From the NCBI RefSeq assembly GCF_001048695.1, contig NZ_CVRB01000001.1, forward strand, positions 1,364,001 to 1,428,000: 64,000 bases of DNA, given 5' to 3'. Source of the stretch: Neobacillus massiliamazoniensis (GTDB lineage: Bacteria > Bacillota > Bacilli > Bacillales > Cytobacillaceae). The notes beneath the pieces are model-generated. The model worked only from the letters and a program-made list of their open reading frames with translations. It ran no database searches and was not told where the DNA came from. This document shows positions 35,007-45,611 of the stretch, piece after piece. The position numbers were made by a program, and so were the translations under genes. The first letter of the stretch is position 1. Every line of letters starts with the position of its first letter.

Positions 35007-35375
35007 ATGAAGGAACAAGATGTTTGTGAGATTACCTGTATAGATAACGAGAAAACTGCACATGTTCAGCAGCAGTTGGAAAAAATAAATATCGTTGACA
35101 TCACCAAAATTTTTAAAGCATTATCCGATGAAACAAGAATGAAAATTGCGTATGCCCTTACGCTTGAGGATGAACTGTGTGTCTGTGATGTCGCCCACAT
35201 TGTCGGGGCTACAACAGCGACTGCATCCCACCATCTGCGTCATTTAAAAAGTCTTGGGCTCGCCAAATACCGGAAAGAGGGCAAGCTTGTTTATTATTCC
35301 CTCGATGACGATCATGTAAAGCAACTTATTCATATTGCCTATGCTCATCAGGAAGAAGTGTCGGAACGAAGCTAG
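35007..35375 (+). CDS. cadC: CadC, ArsR/SmtB-family metal-sensing repressor
   Basis: This 122-residue winged-helix repressor has the four metal-binding cysteines of staphylococcal CadC at the same positions: Cys7, Cys11, Cys58 and Cys60 (CEITC and ELCVCD). The recognition helix lies in TATASHHLRHL. It should release the operators just upstream when it binds Cd(II) or Pb(II). It precedes cadA by 29 bp. Cysteine conservation makes it look fully functional, which contrasts with the TGA in cadA. Confidence 0.93.
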   Translation: MKEQDVCEITCIDNEKTAHVQQQLEKINIVDITKIFKALSDETRMKIAYALTLEDELCVCDVAHIVGATTATASHHLRHLKSLGLAKYRKEGKLVYYSLDDDHVKQLIHIAYAHQEEVSERS

Positions 35376-35404
35376 TCACTCAATATAGAAAGAGGTGTTC
35401 GACC

Positions 35405-37513
35405 ATGGGTGAAACCATTGAAAAACAAGTTTACCGTGTCCAAGGCTTTTCCTGAACGAGCTGTGCCGCTAAGTTCGAAAAGAACTTAAAACACCTGGAT
35501 GGTGTTGTCGATGCAAGTATAAATTTTGGCGCTTCCAAGATTACCATCTACGGGAATGCCACAATAGAAGATATAGAAAAAGCCGGTGCCTTTGATAAAT
35601 TAGCCATTTTTCCGGAAAGTGAAAAGCAACCGACACCTGCTAAAGAATCTTTCCTAAAACGTTACGGTCTCTTAGGGACAGCTTTATTGTTCCTCATGAC
35701 CGGCTATCTTTTTTCCGAAAACATATTTTTCGCAGCCGCAATCTTAATAGGGGGATTTCCCCTTTTTAAAACAGGGCTGAAAAATTTAATTCAACTTGAA
35801 TTTGATATGAAAACACTGATGACCATAGCAATTATTGGAGCAGCAATCATCGGTGATTGGCGTGAAGGAGCGGTCGTCGTCATTCTTTTCGCCATCAGTG
35901 AGGTGCTCGAACGATATTCAATGGATAAAGCGCGGGCCTCGATTCGGTCGATGATGGAAATCGCTCCGGCTGAAGCATCCATCATCCGGAACGGGCAAGA
36001 GCTAACATTAAAAGCAGAAGAGATCGAAGTAGGCGACTTGATGCTCGTAAAGCCTGGGCAAAGGATCGCCATGGATGGCGTGATTGTTGAGGGAGCATCA
36101 ACCGTCAATCAAGCAGCGATCACTGGCGAATCCCTTCCTGTCTCAAAAGCCATAGATGACGAAGTTTTCGCCGGAACATTAAACGAGGATGGCTATCTCG
36201 AAGTCAAGGTTACCAAACTCAGCGAGGAAACAACGATTGCAAAAATCATTCATTTAGTAGAAGAAGCCCAAGGGGAAAAAGCACCGTCCCAAAGATTTGT
36301 TGACATATTTGCGAAGTATTACACGCCGGTCATCATGATAATTGCGGCACTAGTAGCCCTCGTCCCGCCGCTTCTGTTCAACGGTGCCTGGCACCAATGG
36401 ATTTACCAAGGTCTCGCTGTTTTAGTCGTCGGCTGTCCATGCGCCCTTGTTATTTCCACACCGATTTCGATTGTGACGGCCATTGGCAATGCCGCGCGAA
36501 ACGGTGTGCTAATTAAAGGCGGAACATTCCTCGAGCAAGCCGGAGCATTAAAGGCAATTGCTTTTGACAAAACCGGAACATTGACAAAAGGAACGCCAGT
36601 CGTAACGGATTTCGTAGATTTTTATAAAAAGGAACCTAATGAACTCTTTGCGTTAATTGCAGCCCTTGAAAGCAGGTCGCAGCACCCGCTCGCGTCTGCT
36701 ATTCTCAATAAAACGGGAAAGCATGATCGTCAAGTTGAAGATTTTTCATCGCTAACAGGAAAAGGGATTAAAGGCACAATCGCTGGAACGGAATATCTCA
36801 TAGGGAATATCAAGCTGTTTACGGCTATCCCTGTAGAGGTCATGGAGCAAATCACTACGCTACAGGCCCAAGGGAAAACCGTCATGATTGTAGGCACCAA
36901 CGAAGAGATTCTGGCTCTTATGGCAGTCGCCGATGAAGTGCGTGAAAGCAGCCGAACCGTGGTTGAGAGCCTTCATCGGATGGGAATTGAACAAACCATT
37001 TTGCTAACAGGTGATAATCAGAACACAGCCGAGGTCATCGGCCGCTCCGTTGGGGTGTCAGGCACCGAAGCGGAACTGCTTCCGCAGGATAAATGGACCT
37101 TTATTAAAAAACTAAAAGAGGAGTTTGGGAGTGTTGCCATGGTTGGCGACGGGGTCAATGATGCGCCGGCGCTTGCTTCAGCCACCATTGGGATTGCGAT
37201 GGGCGGAGCGGGAACCGATACCGCCCTTGAAACGGCAGACATCGCATTAATGAATGATGATCTTAACAAACTACCTTTTACGATCAAATTAAGTCGAAAG
37301 ACATTAAGAATCATCAAGCAAAACATCACCTTCTCACTTACTGTAAAACTGCTGGCGCTACTCCTGGTTGTTCCTGGTTGGTTAACCCTTTGGATCGCGA
37401 TTTTTGCTGATATGGGGACAACGCTGCTCGTCACTTTAAATGGGCTTAGGCTGTTAAGGGTAAAAGACTCGTCATCACGTATCGACAAAGATTTTCAGAA
37501 GAAAATAGCTTAG
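35405..37513 (+). CDS. cadA: CadA cadmium/zinc P-type ATPase with in-frame TGA at codon 17
   Basis: Read through, this is a 702-residue CadA. It has one N-terminal HMA domain, eight membrane segments, SGE-loop [28 protein letters not shown] and [10 protein letters not shown], and should export Cd, Zn or Pb. The only defect is a TGA at 35453-35455. It stands exactly where the first cysteine of the GFSCxxC metal site belongs ([21 protein letters not shown]). AGAGGTG precedes the ATG at 35405. If TGA stops translation, a restart near the ATG at 35687 would lose the HMA domain and most of TM1. Either a candidate selenoprotein or a recently broken gene; see findings. Confidence 0.82.
35453..35488 (+). 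other. In-frame TGA followed by SECIS-like hairpin
   Basis: TAAGTTC (35470-35476), loop GAAAA and GAACTTA (35482-35488) form a perfect 7-bp stem. The apical loop begins 22 nt after the TGA and starts with G, within the published range for bacterial SECIS elements. The stem lies in codons for conserved KFEKN, so it may be a by-product of coding. Evidence is suggestive only. Confidence 0.35.
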
Positions 37514-37554
37514 TTGGTACATTTTTGTTTAGAGGGGATTTAGGGGGAGCTAAC

Positions 37555-38478
37555 ATGGGTCACCATCATCATCACCATCATGGTCATGCACATGGCCATT
37601 CACATACAAGCAATAAAAAAGCGTTACTTGGTTCCTTTTTGTTGATTTCTGCTTTTTTAGTAGTGGAAGTGATTGGCGGAATCATCACGAATAGCCTTAC
37701 CCTGCTATCGGACGCAGGTCATATGCTCAGTGATGTCGCATCGCTCGGATTAAGCTATTTTGCAGTAAAGCTGGGGGAGAGAAAAGGCACTCAAGAAAAA
37801 ACTTACGGCTACAAACGCTTTGAAATTATCGCTGCCGCGCTGAATGGTATAACTTTAATCGTTGTCTCGGTTTTAATCTTTTATGAAGCATTTCACCGCT
37901 TATTCGCTCCACAAGAGGTACAAAGTACTGGGATGCTGCTTGTCTCGATATTAGGATTCGTCGTAAACATCATCGCCTTTTGGATGTTGATGAAAGGCGA
38001 CAAGGATGAAAATCTAAATGTACGAAGTGCTTTTTTGCACGTACTCGGTGATATGCTTGGTTCTGTAGGCGCCATTGTCGCTGCCCTCTTGATCATGTTT
38101 TTCGGTTGGGGCATTGCCGATCCTCTTGCCAGCGTGATTGTTTCTGCGTTGATTTTAATTAGTGCATTCAGGGTCACAAAGGAATCTTTTCATATATTAA
38201 TGGAGGGGGCTCCAGAGCAAATTGATGGTGAGCAAGTCAAGAAAGTATTAGGGAGGATTCCAATGGTTAAAGAGGTCCATGACTTGCATATTTGGACGAT
38301 TACCTCCGGCTATCCCATTTTAAGCTGTCATCTTACCATCGCGGATCACGGAGTTCATGACGAGGTTCTCTCCTGTGCCCAAAAAATTCTCCACGATGAG
38401 TTTGCTATTGAACATAGCACCATTCAAGTTGAAAGGGCCGCCAATGGCTGCCCGAGCCCGCATGGTACATGTAATTAG
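37555..38478 (+). CDS. czcD: Cation diffusion facilitator, CzcD/ZitB type
   Basis: This 307-residue zinc/cadmium/cobalt antiporter has a very His-rich N-terminus (GHHHHHHHGHAHGHSH) and six membrane segments. The TM2 metal site LLSDAGHMLSD and the TM5 site HVLGDMLGSV are intact. The C-terminal cytoplasmic domain ends in HCTIADHGVHD-like metal ligands. GGGGGAG precedes the ATG at 37555; an upstream in-frame start at 37525 lacks support. It follows cadA by 41 bp with no terminator between, so it is probably cotranscribed with cadCA. Confidence 0.9.
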   Translation: MGHHHHHHHGHAHGHSHTSNKKALLGSFLLISAFLVVEVIGGIITNSLTLLSDAGHMLSDVASLGLSYFAVKLGERKGTQEKTYGYKRFEIIAAALNGITLIVVSVLIFYEAFHRLFAPQEVQSTGMLLVSILGFVVNIIAFWMLMKGDKDENLNVRSAFLHVLGDMLGSVGAIVAALLIMFFGWGIADPLASVIVSALILISAFRVTKESFHILMEGAPEQIDGEQVKKVLGRIPMVKEVHDLHIWTITSGYPILSCHLTIADHGVHDEVLSCAQKILHDEFAIEHSTIQVERAANGCPSPHGTCN

Positions 38479-38485
38479 ATAATGT

Positions 38486-38527
38486 AAGAGGATGTCTCGA
38501 AAGGATTTGGGGGACATCCTCTTTTCA
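38486..38527 (+). terminator. Rho-independent terminator of the cad-czcD operon
   Basis: AAGAGGATGTC and GACATCCTCTT form an 11-bp stem (38486-38496 with 38513-38523), followed by TTCATTT. Confidence 0.82.
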
Positions 38528-38622
38528 TTTCTAATTTTAAAAAATCAGAACGTGGATAGGCAAGTGCACATAGCCTATTAAGAAAAATGAGAGTCAATAT
38601 TATAGGAAGGGAGCAGGTGCTT

Positions 38623-38844
38623 ATGCCTTCAATTATTAGTAAAGTAGATATCTTGAACGTCACTGTGTTTGGAGTTCTCCACTTTGGAGACACTGCCTAT
38701 ACCACTCCAAAAACTTTGTCGAAAACTGGAGAAGGTTCTGGGGCAGGTAACACGGGGGGACTCATTCTTGCCAATAATGGTGGAAGTGGAGTGAATTATA
38801 TTATCCCTCATGTTATTGAACAGCCTATAATCGGTAATCGTTAA
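38623..38844 (+). CDS. Spore germination protein of the GerPA/GerPF family
   Basis: This 73-residue protein starts MPSIISKVDILNVT and contains GVLHFGDTAY, the core of the GerPA/GerPF family. It also has a Gly-rich NTGGLILANNGGSG part. In Bacillus, GerP proteins help germinants pass the spore coat. The ATG at 38623 has GGGAGCAGG upstream and is preferred over 38587. It is a stand-alone gene here, not in a gerP operon. Confidence 0.82.
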   Translation: MPSIISKVDILNVTVFGVLHFGDTAYTTPKTLSKTGEGSGAGNTGGLILANNGGSGVNYIIPHVIEQPIIGNR

Positions 38845-38927
38845 TTTTCTTTCCTCAAAATGGGTTGCAATTTCCTGAATAAATTTTTAGAATAAATAAA
38901 CAGGAATGTAAGAATGAGGTGTACCCA

Positions 38928-39161
38928 TTGGTTATTGAATATTTAGCAGCACTCATTATGCCAGGATTACTTGTTTTGCTTTTCACCCGGGTCACGTATA
39001 ATCGGTTGATCGGCTTGGCCTTAACCGTTGCCCTCATTGCTGGTTCGGTATATAAAGGATATACAAATTCATTTGTCCTCATCGTCATCGATGCCTTTTC
39101 ATTAACGGCCGGTTTTTGGCTTGCCACTAAAATGAAGCCACTGGCGGTGAAAAAAATCTAG
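38928..39161 (+). CDS. csbA: CsbA, small membrane stress protein
   Basis: This 77-residue membrane protein resembles B. subtilis CsbA, with PGLLVLLFTRVTYN and VYKGYTNSFVLIVIDAFSL. The position before uvrB is the conserved csbA-uvrB-uvrA order. GAGGTG lies six bases before a TTG at 38928; a GTG at 38919 would put the RBS inside the gene. In B. subtilis it depends on sigma-B, but the upstream sequence here shows no convincing sigma-B promoter. Confidence 0.85.
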   Translation: MVIEYLAALIMPGLLVLLFTRVTYNRLIGLALTVALIAGSVYKGYTNSFVLIVIDAFSLTAGFWLATKMKPLAVKKI

Positions 39162-39253
39162 TCCTTGTTAAGTCTGCGATTATTCTGGCAGGCTTTTTTG
39201 TTGGTTAGATTCTCCGTTTTACACTCTCTAACACATGATAATTTTAAAAAAAT

Positions 39254-39267
39254 CGAATATTAGTTCG
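39254..39267. promoter_or_regulatory. LexA/DinR box upstream of uvrB
   Basis: CGAATATTAGTTCG matches the Bacillus DinR consensus CGAACNNNNGTTCG with one mismatch. It lies just before a TTGGTT (39275) and TAAAAT (39299) promoter-like pair. SOS control of uvrBA is expected. Confidence 0.78.
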
Positions 39268-39398
39268 CATATTGTTGGTTAGTTTTTAGTGCTTTGTGTT
39301 AAAATGGTTATATGGAAATTTACCGGAGAACCTTTTCAGCAGAGCACCCGGTCCGATCGCAGTTTTTCGAAGCTGAAAAGTAAATAGGAGGAAAAAAA

Positions 39399-41381
39399 GT
39401 GAAGGACCAATTTGAATTAGTTTCGAAGTATTCGCCGCAAGGGGATCAGCCGGAAGCAATACGCCAACTAGTCGAAGGCATTCGCAGCAACAAACGCCAC
39501 CAAACACTTTTAGGTGCAACTGGTACCGGTAAGACGTTTACGGTTTCAAACGTGATAAAAGAAATAAATAAACCGACACTCGTGATTGCCCATAACAAAA
39601 CGCTCGCTGGCCAGCTTTATAGTGAATTCAAAGATTTTTTTCCTAACAATGCAGTTGAGTACTTTGTCAGCTACTACGATTACTATCAACCAGAAGCCTA
39701 CGTTCCACAGACCGATACCTTTATTGAAAAAGATGCCAGCATCAACGATGAGATTGATAAACTTCGCCACTCGGCGACCTCTTCCTTGTTTGAGCGGAAG
39801 GATGTCATCATCATCGCCAGTGTCTCGTGCATTTACGGTCTCGGTTCTCCGGAAGAATATAGTGAGATGGTGTTGTCGCTACGCACCGGAATGGAAATTG
39901 AAAGGAATCAGCTCCTTCGTAAGCTAGTCGATATCCAATATGAACGAAACGATATTGATTTTAAACGGGGAACGTTCCGCGTTCGCGGCGACGTAGTGGA
40001 AATTTTCCCAGTTTCCCGGGATGAGCATTGTATCCGCGTCGAGTTTTTTGGCGATGAAATTGATCGAGTTCGTGAAGTTGATGCCCTCACAGGGGAAATC
40101 ATCGGCGAGCGCGACCATGTCGCGATTTTTCCGGCATCCCACTTCGTAACACGAGAAGAAAAGATGCGAATTGCCATTGAAAATATTGAAAAAGAACTAG
40201 AAGAACGGCTTGCTGTTCTTCGTGAGCAAAATAAATTACTTGAGGCACAACGGATTGAGCAGCGGACACGCTATGACCTCGAAATGATGCGGGAAATGGG
40301 CTTCTGCTCGGGAATCGAGAATTACTCGCGTCATCTCACATTGCGTCCTGCAGGTTCAACACCGTACACGCTGCTTGATTATTTTCCCGAGGATTTCTTA
40401 ATAGTGATCGACGAGTCGCACGTGACCCTGCCGCAAATCAGGGGAATGTTCAATGGTGACAAGGCCCGGAAGGGAGTGCTGGTCGAACACGGCTTCCGTC
40501 TGCCGTCAGCGCTCGACAACCGTCCGCTTATGTTTGATGAATTTGAAAAACATATTCACAACATCATTTATGTTTCAGCGACGCCTGGCCCCTTTGAAAT
40601 TGAACATACGCCTACAATGATCCAGCAAATCATCCGCCCGACCGGCCTTTTGGATCCAACGATAGAAGTCCGGCCGATTCAAGGTCAAATTGACGACTTG
40701 ATTGGCGAAATTCACGAACGGGTGAAGCGGAACGAACGGGTCCTTGTAACCACTTTAACGAAAAAAATGTCCGAGGATTTAACCGATTATCTCAAAGAAA
40801 TTGGCATTAAGGTGCAGTATTTGCATTCCGAAGTGAAAACGCTCGAGCGGATTGAAATCATCCGTGAGCTCCGTCTTGGTAAATACGATGTCCTTGTCGG
40901 AATCAACCTTCTTCGGGAAGGGCTAGATATTCCGGAGGTTTCGCTTGTGACGATTCTTGATGCTGATAAGGAAGGCTTCCTTCGTTCGGAACGCTCCCTC
41001 ATCCAGACAATTGGGCGGGCAGCCCGGAATGCCAACGGGAAAGTCATTATGTACGCTGATAAAATGACGAATTCAATGGAAATAGCGATCAGCGAAACGA
41101 AACGCCGTCGCTCTATCCAGGAGGAATACAACCGGAAGCACGGCATTACACCGCAGACAATTCAAAAGGGTATTCGCGATGTGATTCGCGCCACTCATGC
41201 GGCAGAAGAACAGGAAGATTACAAACCATCTGCAGCGTTTGGGAAGATGTCGAAAAAGGAAAGAGATCGTTTAATTGGAGATATGGAAAAAGAAATGAAG
41301 GAAGCCGCCAAAGCGCTTGATTTTGAGCGTGCGGCAGAGCTACGTGATTTACTATTTGAATTGAAAGCGGAAGGACTATAA
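39399..41381 (+). CDS. uvrB: Excinuclease ABC subunit B
   Basis: This 660-residue nucleotide excision repair helicase-like subunit verifies damage delivered by UvrA and recruits UvrC. Seen are Walker A GATGTGKT, the beta-hairpin [17 protein letters not shown], the DEAD-type box VIDESH and helicase motif [11 protein letters not shown]. The C-terminal UVR motif ([13 protein letters not shown]) contacts UvrC. It starts with GTG after AGGAGG. uvrA follows 5 bp downstream. Confidence 0.98.
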   Translation: MKDQFELVSKYSPQGDQPEAIRQLVEGIRSNKRHQTLLGATGTGKTFTVSNVIKEINKPTLVIAHNKTLAGQLYSEFKDFFPNNAVEYFVSYYDYYQPEAYVPQTDTFIEKDASINDEIDKLRHSATSSLFERKDVIIIASVSCIYGLGSPEEYSEMVLSLRTGMEIERNQLLRKLVDIQYERNDIDFKRGTFRVRGDVVEIFPVSRDEHCIRVEFFGDEIDRVREVDALTGEIIGERDHVAIFPASHFVTREEKMRIAIENIEKELEERLAVLREQNKLLEAQRIEQRTRYDLEMMREMGFCSGIENYSRHLTLRPAGSTPYTLLDYFPEDFLIVIDESHVTLPQIRGMFNGDKARKGVLVEHGFRLPSALDNRPLMFDEFEKHIHNIIYVSATPGPFEIEHTPTMIQQIIRPTGLLDPTIEVRPIQGQIDDLIGEIHERVKRNERVLVTTLTKKMSEDLTDYLKEIGIKVQYLHSEVKTLERIEIIRELRLGKYDVLVGINLLREGLDIPEVSLVTILDADKEGFLRSERSLIQTIGRAARNANGKVIMYADKMTNSMEIAISETKRRRSIQEEYNRKHGITPQTIQKGIRDVIRATHAAEEQEDYKPSAAFGKMSKKERDRLIGDMEKEMKEAAKALDFERAAELRDLLFELKAEGL

Positions 41382-41386
41382 TAACG

Positions 41387-44260
41387 ATGGCAATGGATAA
41401 ATTGATTGTAAAGGGAGCACGAGCTCATAACTTAAAAAATATTGATGTCACCATTCCAAGAGATCAGCTTGTAGTGTTAACGGGGCTTTCCGGATCCGGA
41501 AAGTCGTCGTTGGCCTTTGATACGATTTATGCTGAAGGGCAGCGGCGCTATGTTGAATCCCTTTCTGCCTATGCCCGTCAATTCCTTGGGCAAATGGATA
41601 AGCCGGATGTGGATGCCATCGAAGGTCTGTCCCCAGCGATTTCCATCGATCAAAAAACAACAAGCCGGAACCCACGATCCACGGTAGGAACAGTGACAGA
41701 AATCTATGATTATTTACGGTTATTGTTTGCGCGTGTCGGACATCCGACTTGTCCGAATCATGGGATTGAAATTTCCTCGCAAACCATTGAGCAAATGGTT
41801 GACCGAATTTTAGAATTTCCAGAACGAACGAAAATGCAGATCTTAGCCCCGGTCGTTTCCGGAAGAAAAGGAACTCATGTAAAGGTCCTCGAAGATATTA
41901 AAAAGCAAGGCTTTGTCCGCGTTCGCGTCGATGGCGAAATGCTCGACATCGGAGATGATATCGAGCTTGAAAAAAATAAAAAGCACTCGATCGAAGTGGT
42001 AGTTGACCGGATCGTTGTCAAAGAAGGCATTTCTGCAAGGGTAGCAGATTCTCTTGAAACTGCACTCGGTCTTGGCGAAGGCAAGGTCATTGTTGACGTC
42101 ATGGGTGAAGAAGAATTGTTATTCAGCGAAAATCATTCCTGTCCTCATTGTGGTTTTTCCATCGGGGAACTCGAACCACGGATGTTTTCTTTCAACAGTC
42201 CGTTCGGTGCTTGTCCGGAGTGCGACGGTCTTGGATCCAAACTAGAAGTGGATGTTGACCTCGTCGTTCCAAACCGTGATTTGTCATTAAAAGAGCACGC
42301 GATCGCTCCTTGGGAGCCAACAAGTTCACAGTATTACCCGCAGCTGCTTGAAGCGGTTTGCAACCATTATGGAATCAATATGGACATTCCGGTTAAAGAT
42401 CTACCTGGACACCTTTTTGAAAAGATTTTATACGGTTCCAACGGTGACAAAATTCATTTCCGTTACGAGAATGATTTTGGGCAAGTCCGCGACGGCTATA
42501 TTGAATTTGAAGGTGTTATCCGAAATGTGGAGCGCCGTTATAAAGAAACGAGCTCGGATTACATTCGAGAACAAATGGAAAAATACATGGCCCAGCAGTC
42601 ATGCCCAACCTGTAAAGGCTACCGCTTGAAAAAGGAAAGTTTAGCGGTGCTGATTAACGGTCGCCATGTTGCTGAAGTAACAGATTATTCCATCGAAGAA
42701 GCGATGCAATTTTTCACAGGATTAAAGCTTTCGGAAAAAGAAGTCCAAATTGCTAGATTGATTTTACGTGAAATTAATGAGCGTCTCGGTTTTTTAGTCA
42801 ATGTCGGACTCGATTATTTAACCTTGAGCCGAACGGCCGGCACACTTTCCGGCGGTGAAGCACAGCGGATTCGTCTTGCCACACAAATTGGTTCACGCTT
42901 AACAGGGGTTTTATATATTTTAGACGAACCGTCCATTGGTCTGCATCAACGCGATAATGACCGTTTAATCGGGACATTGCAAAGCATGCGCGACATCGGA
43001 AATACCTTGATTGTTGTTGAGCATGATGAAGATACGATGCTTGCCGCCGACTATTTAATTGATATCGGTCCCGGTGCCGGGGTGCACGGTGGGGAAGTGA
43101 TTTCTGCCGGCACACCTGCGGAAGTCATGGCCGATCCAAACTCGCTGACCGGACAGTACTTATCTGGGAAAAAGTTCATTCCGCTGCCGATTGAGCGCCG
43201 CAAGCCAGATGGCAGATATATCGAAATCAAAGGGGCATCCGAAAACAATTTAAAAAATGTAAACGTGAAGATCCCGCTTGGCATGTTCATCGCGGTTACC
43301 GGTGTTTCTGGCTCTGGGAAAAGTACTTTGATAAATGAAATTTTACACAAATCGCTAGCCCAAAAGCTTAATAAAGCTAAATCCAAGCCGGGAGCACACA
43401 AAAGTATTAAAGGGATCGATTATCTAGAAAAGGTGATTGATATTGACCAGTCTCCAATTGGTCGGACGCCGCGTTCCAACCCGGCAACCTACACCGGCGT
43501 TTTCGATGACATTCGTGACGTGTTTGCTTCAACCAATGAAGCGAAAGTACGCGGTTATAAAAAAGGTCGTTTCAGCTTTAATGTGAAGGGCGGCCGTTGT
43601 GAAGCGTGCCGAGGCGATGGCATTATAAAAATTGAAATGCACTTTTTGCCTGATGTTTATGTTCCTTGCGAAGTGTGTCACGGGAAACGCTATAACCGTG
43701 AAACGCTCGAAGTGAAGTACAAGGGCAAAAATATTTCCGATATTCTCGATATGACAGTTGAAGATGCATTGTCATATTTCGAAAACATTCCAAAAATCAG
43801 CCGTAAGCTGCAAACCATTTATGATGTCGGTCTCGGCTACATCACTTTAGGTCAGCCCGCCACCACTTTATCCGGTGGAGAGGCGCAGCGCGTTAAGCTT
43901 GCCTCCGAGCTGCACCGTCGCTCAACAGGTCGCTCCTTTTACATTTTGGACGAACCGACAACAGGTCTGCATGTCGATGACATTTCTCGGTTATTGGTTG
44001 TCCTGCAGCGACTCGTCGAAAATGGCGACACCGTCTTGGTCATCGAACACAATCTCGATGTCATCAAAGCAGCCGACTACCTTATCGACCTCGGACCAGA
44101 GGGCGGCGACAAAGGTGGTACCATCATCGCCACTGGAACACCAGAAAAGGTTGCGGAAGTACCGGAATCATACACTGGCCGCTATTTAAAGCCGATCCTC
44201 GAACGTGACCGGCTCCGAATGAAAAAACAAATGGACGAAAAAGAAAGTGTGAAGAGCTAA
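41387..44260 (+). CDS. uvrA: Excinuclease ABC subunit A
   Basis: This 957-residue damage-recognition ATPase has two ABC modules. Both Walker A motifs ([11 protein letters not shown] and [10 protein letters not shown]) and both LSGGEAQR signatures are present, with zinc sites CPHC/CPEC and CEAC/CEVC. It is cotranscribed with uvrB. Length and motifs are those of a functional UvrA. A terminator-like stem follows the stop codon. Confidence 0.98.
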   Translation: MAMDKLIVKGARAHNLKNIDVTIPRDQLVVLTGLSGSGKSSLAFDTIYAEGQRRYVESLSAYARQFLGQMDKPDVDAIEGLSPAISIDQKTTSRNPRSTVGTVTEIYDYLRLLFARVGHPTCPNHGIEISSQTIEQMVDRILEFPERTKMQILAPVVSGRKGTHVKVLEDIKKQGFVRVRVDGEMLDIGDDIELEKNKKHSIEVVVDRIVVKEGISARVADSLETALGLGEGKVIVDVMGEEELLFSENHSCPHCGFSIGELEPRMFSFNSPFGACPECDGLGSKLEVDVDLVVPNRDLSLKEHAIAPWEPTSSQYYPQLLEAVCNHYGINMDIPVKDLPGHLFEKILYGSNGDKIHFRYENDFGQVRDGYIEFEGVIRNVERRYKETSSDYIREQMEKYMAQQSCPTCKGYRLKKESLAVLINGRHVAEVTDYSIEEAMQFFTGLKLSEKEVQIARLILREINERLGFLVNVGLDYLTLSRTAGTLSGGEAQRIRLATQIGSRLTGVLYILDEPSIGLHQRDNDRLIGTLQSMRDIGNTLIVVEHDEDTMLAADYLIDIGPGAGVHGGEVISAGTPAEVMADPNSLTGQYLSGKKFIPLPIERRKPDGRYIEIKGASENNLKNVNVKIPLGMFIAVTGVSGSGKSTLINEILHKSLAQKLNKAKSKPGAHKSIKGIDYLEKVIDIDQSPIGRTPRSNPATYTGVFDDIRDVFASTNEAKVRGYKKGRFSFNVKGGRCEACRGDGIIKIEMHFLPDVYVPCEVCHGKRYNRETLEVKYKGKNISDILDMTVEDALSYFENIPKISRKLQTIYDVGLGYITLGQPATTLSGGEAQRVKLASELHRRSTGRSFYILDEPTTGLHVDDISRLLVVLQRLVENGDTVLVIEHNLDVIKAADYLIDLGPEGGDKGGTIIATGTPEKVAEVPESYTGRYLKPILERDRLRMKKQMDEKESVKS

Positions 44261-44288
44261 GCCCTATGGGTTTTGGCTCTTTTTTTTG
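44253..44288 (+). terminator. Terminator of uvrBA
   Basis: AGAGC/GCTCT and CCC/GGG pair with small internal mismatches, overlapping the uvrA stop and followed by eight T. Confidence 0.75.
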
Positions 44289-44339
44289 TTGAAAAGTTCC
44301 GAACTGTCCCCAATGATCTAGAACGAAATATCTGCCTTC

Positions 44340-44965
44340 GCGGAATCGCAGCAATCCGATCCAAAGAGAACATATTTGGGAGGTAGAAAACGGTCGTTCG
44401 CGGAATAAACGCGAAACTTCGCGGAAAAAAACTAAAATCCCGCGGAATAAACTGAAAAACCCGCGGAAAAAACTACAAATCACGCGGAATAAGTTCGGAA
44501 ATCTGCGGAATCCCAACAATCCGATCCAAAGAGAACATATTTGGGAGGTAGAAAACGGTCGTTCGCGGAAAAAAACTAAATCTCCGCGGAAAAAACTGCA
44601 AATCACGCGGAATAAGTTCGGAAATCCGCGGAATCCCAACAATCCAATTTCAAAGAAGACATATTTGGGAGATAGAAAACGGTCGTTCGCGGAATAAACG
44701 CGAAAATTCGCGGAAAAAAACTAAAATCCCGCGGAATAAACTGAAAAACCCGCGGAAAAAACTGCAAATCACGCGGAATAAGTTCGGAAATCCGCGGAAT
44801 CCCAACAATCCGATTTCAAAGAAGACATATTTGGGAGGTAGAAAACGGTCGTTCGCGGAATAAAAGCGAAACTTCGCGGAAAAAAACTAAAATCCCGCGG
44901 AATATACTGAAAAACCCGCGGAAAAAACTGCAAATCTCGTGGAATAAATTCGGAAATCCACTAAA
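44340..44965. repeat. 21-bp phased repeat region A, header CGCGGAA(T)AA
   Basis: Units begin at exact 21-bp steps, for example GCGGAA at 44400, 44421, 44442, 44463, 44484 and 44505. Headers CGCGGAATAA or CGCGGAAAAA alternate with about 11 variable bases. A longer phrase (CAATCCGAT, then ACATATTTGGGAGGTAGAAA) recurs at 44352, 44517, 44640 and 44806. These intervals are 165, 123 and 166 bp, differing by 42 bp, two units. Open frames across it follow the 7-codon period and are not genes. Confidence 0.9.
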
Positions 44966-45275
44966 TCCCAGAAAAAGTAAAATAAGTATAAATTGAAAAT
45001 TTTTTGAAATATAAGTAAAATATAAGTAGTAATGCTAAAATTTGGATGTGACCATGGTTTAAAATCATTGTGAATCCTGATTTTCTTAACCTTGCTTTTT
45101 TTTCCACGGACTTATTTAGATCAACCGGGCAGGAAGCTATTCGTCAGTAATATGTTTGCCGATGGACTGCAGAAATTTTTTGAAAAAAAACCGAACATAC
45201 TAGATCGATTTATAATTTTTCTCGAAACTTTCAGATTCCCTATTCGTAAATATGGGATAAAGGAGTTGAAGTGAA

Positions 45276-45584
45276 GTGGATTCGAGAAGGGTACTTTCTA
45301 GTTTGTGCTATTTTAGTATTTTTTTTGCGGGATTTATTTTTCCGCTTGTCGTCTATTTAGCTTCAGGGGATGAAGTGACAAAAATGCATGCGAAAAAGTC
45401 ACTGTTATCCCATTTAATTCCCCTTATTCTATTGCCGTTTCTAGTTGTGGCGATTATTTATGACGCTCAAGGCAATCAAGTACCATTATTTACGATTGGA
45501 TGCATTGTCATACTCGCTTTGACGATTTTGATTGTTGTCATCTGGAACATTATTAAAGGAGTAAAGGTCCTTAGCGCAGAATAA
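45276..45584 (+). CDS. yvlA: YvlA-like membrane protein (DUF4870 type)
   Basis: This 102-residue protein has three membrane segments and the family phrase LASGDEVTKMHAKKSLLSHL. It starts with GTG after AAGGAG. It heads the yvlABCD group, which in B. subtilis responds to envelope stress. The roughly 310 bp between the repeat region and this gene are AT-rich and show no other gene I can support. Confidence 0.8.
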   Translation: MDSRRVLSSLCYFSIFFAGFIFPLVVYLASGDEVTKMHAKKSLLSHLIPLILLPFLVVAIIYDAQGNQVPLFTIGCIVILALTILIVVIWNIIKGVKVLSAE

Positions 45585-45611
45585 GCTTTATTAATAATAT
45601 ATGAGGAGTGG

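Noticed and set aside
36383..36397. GTGCCTGGCACC inside cadA as a copy of the 47.3-kb repeat
   Set aside because: One base differs in the centre and it lies in conserved coding sequence.
35687..37513. ATG at 35687 as the natural start of CadA
   Set aside because: The frame upstream encodes a normal HMA domain with a good RBS at 35405; this start would lose it and part of TM1.
44124..44642. A 172-codon open frame on the minus strand across the uvrA end and the repeats
   Set aside because: It exists because 21-bp units keep a 7-codon frame open, and it overlaps uvrA. No start context or family.
45092..45274. A 60-codon frame before yvlA
   Set aside because: Weak start context, no family and odd composition; not supported as a gene.
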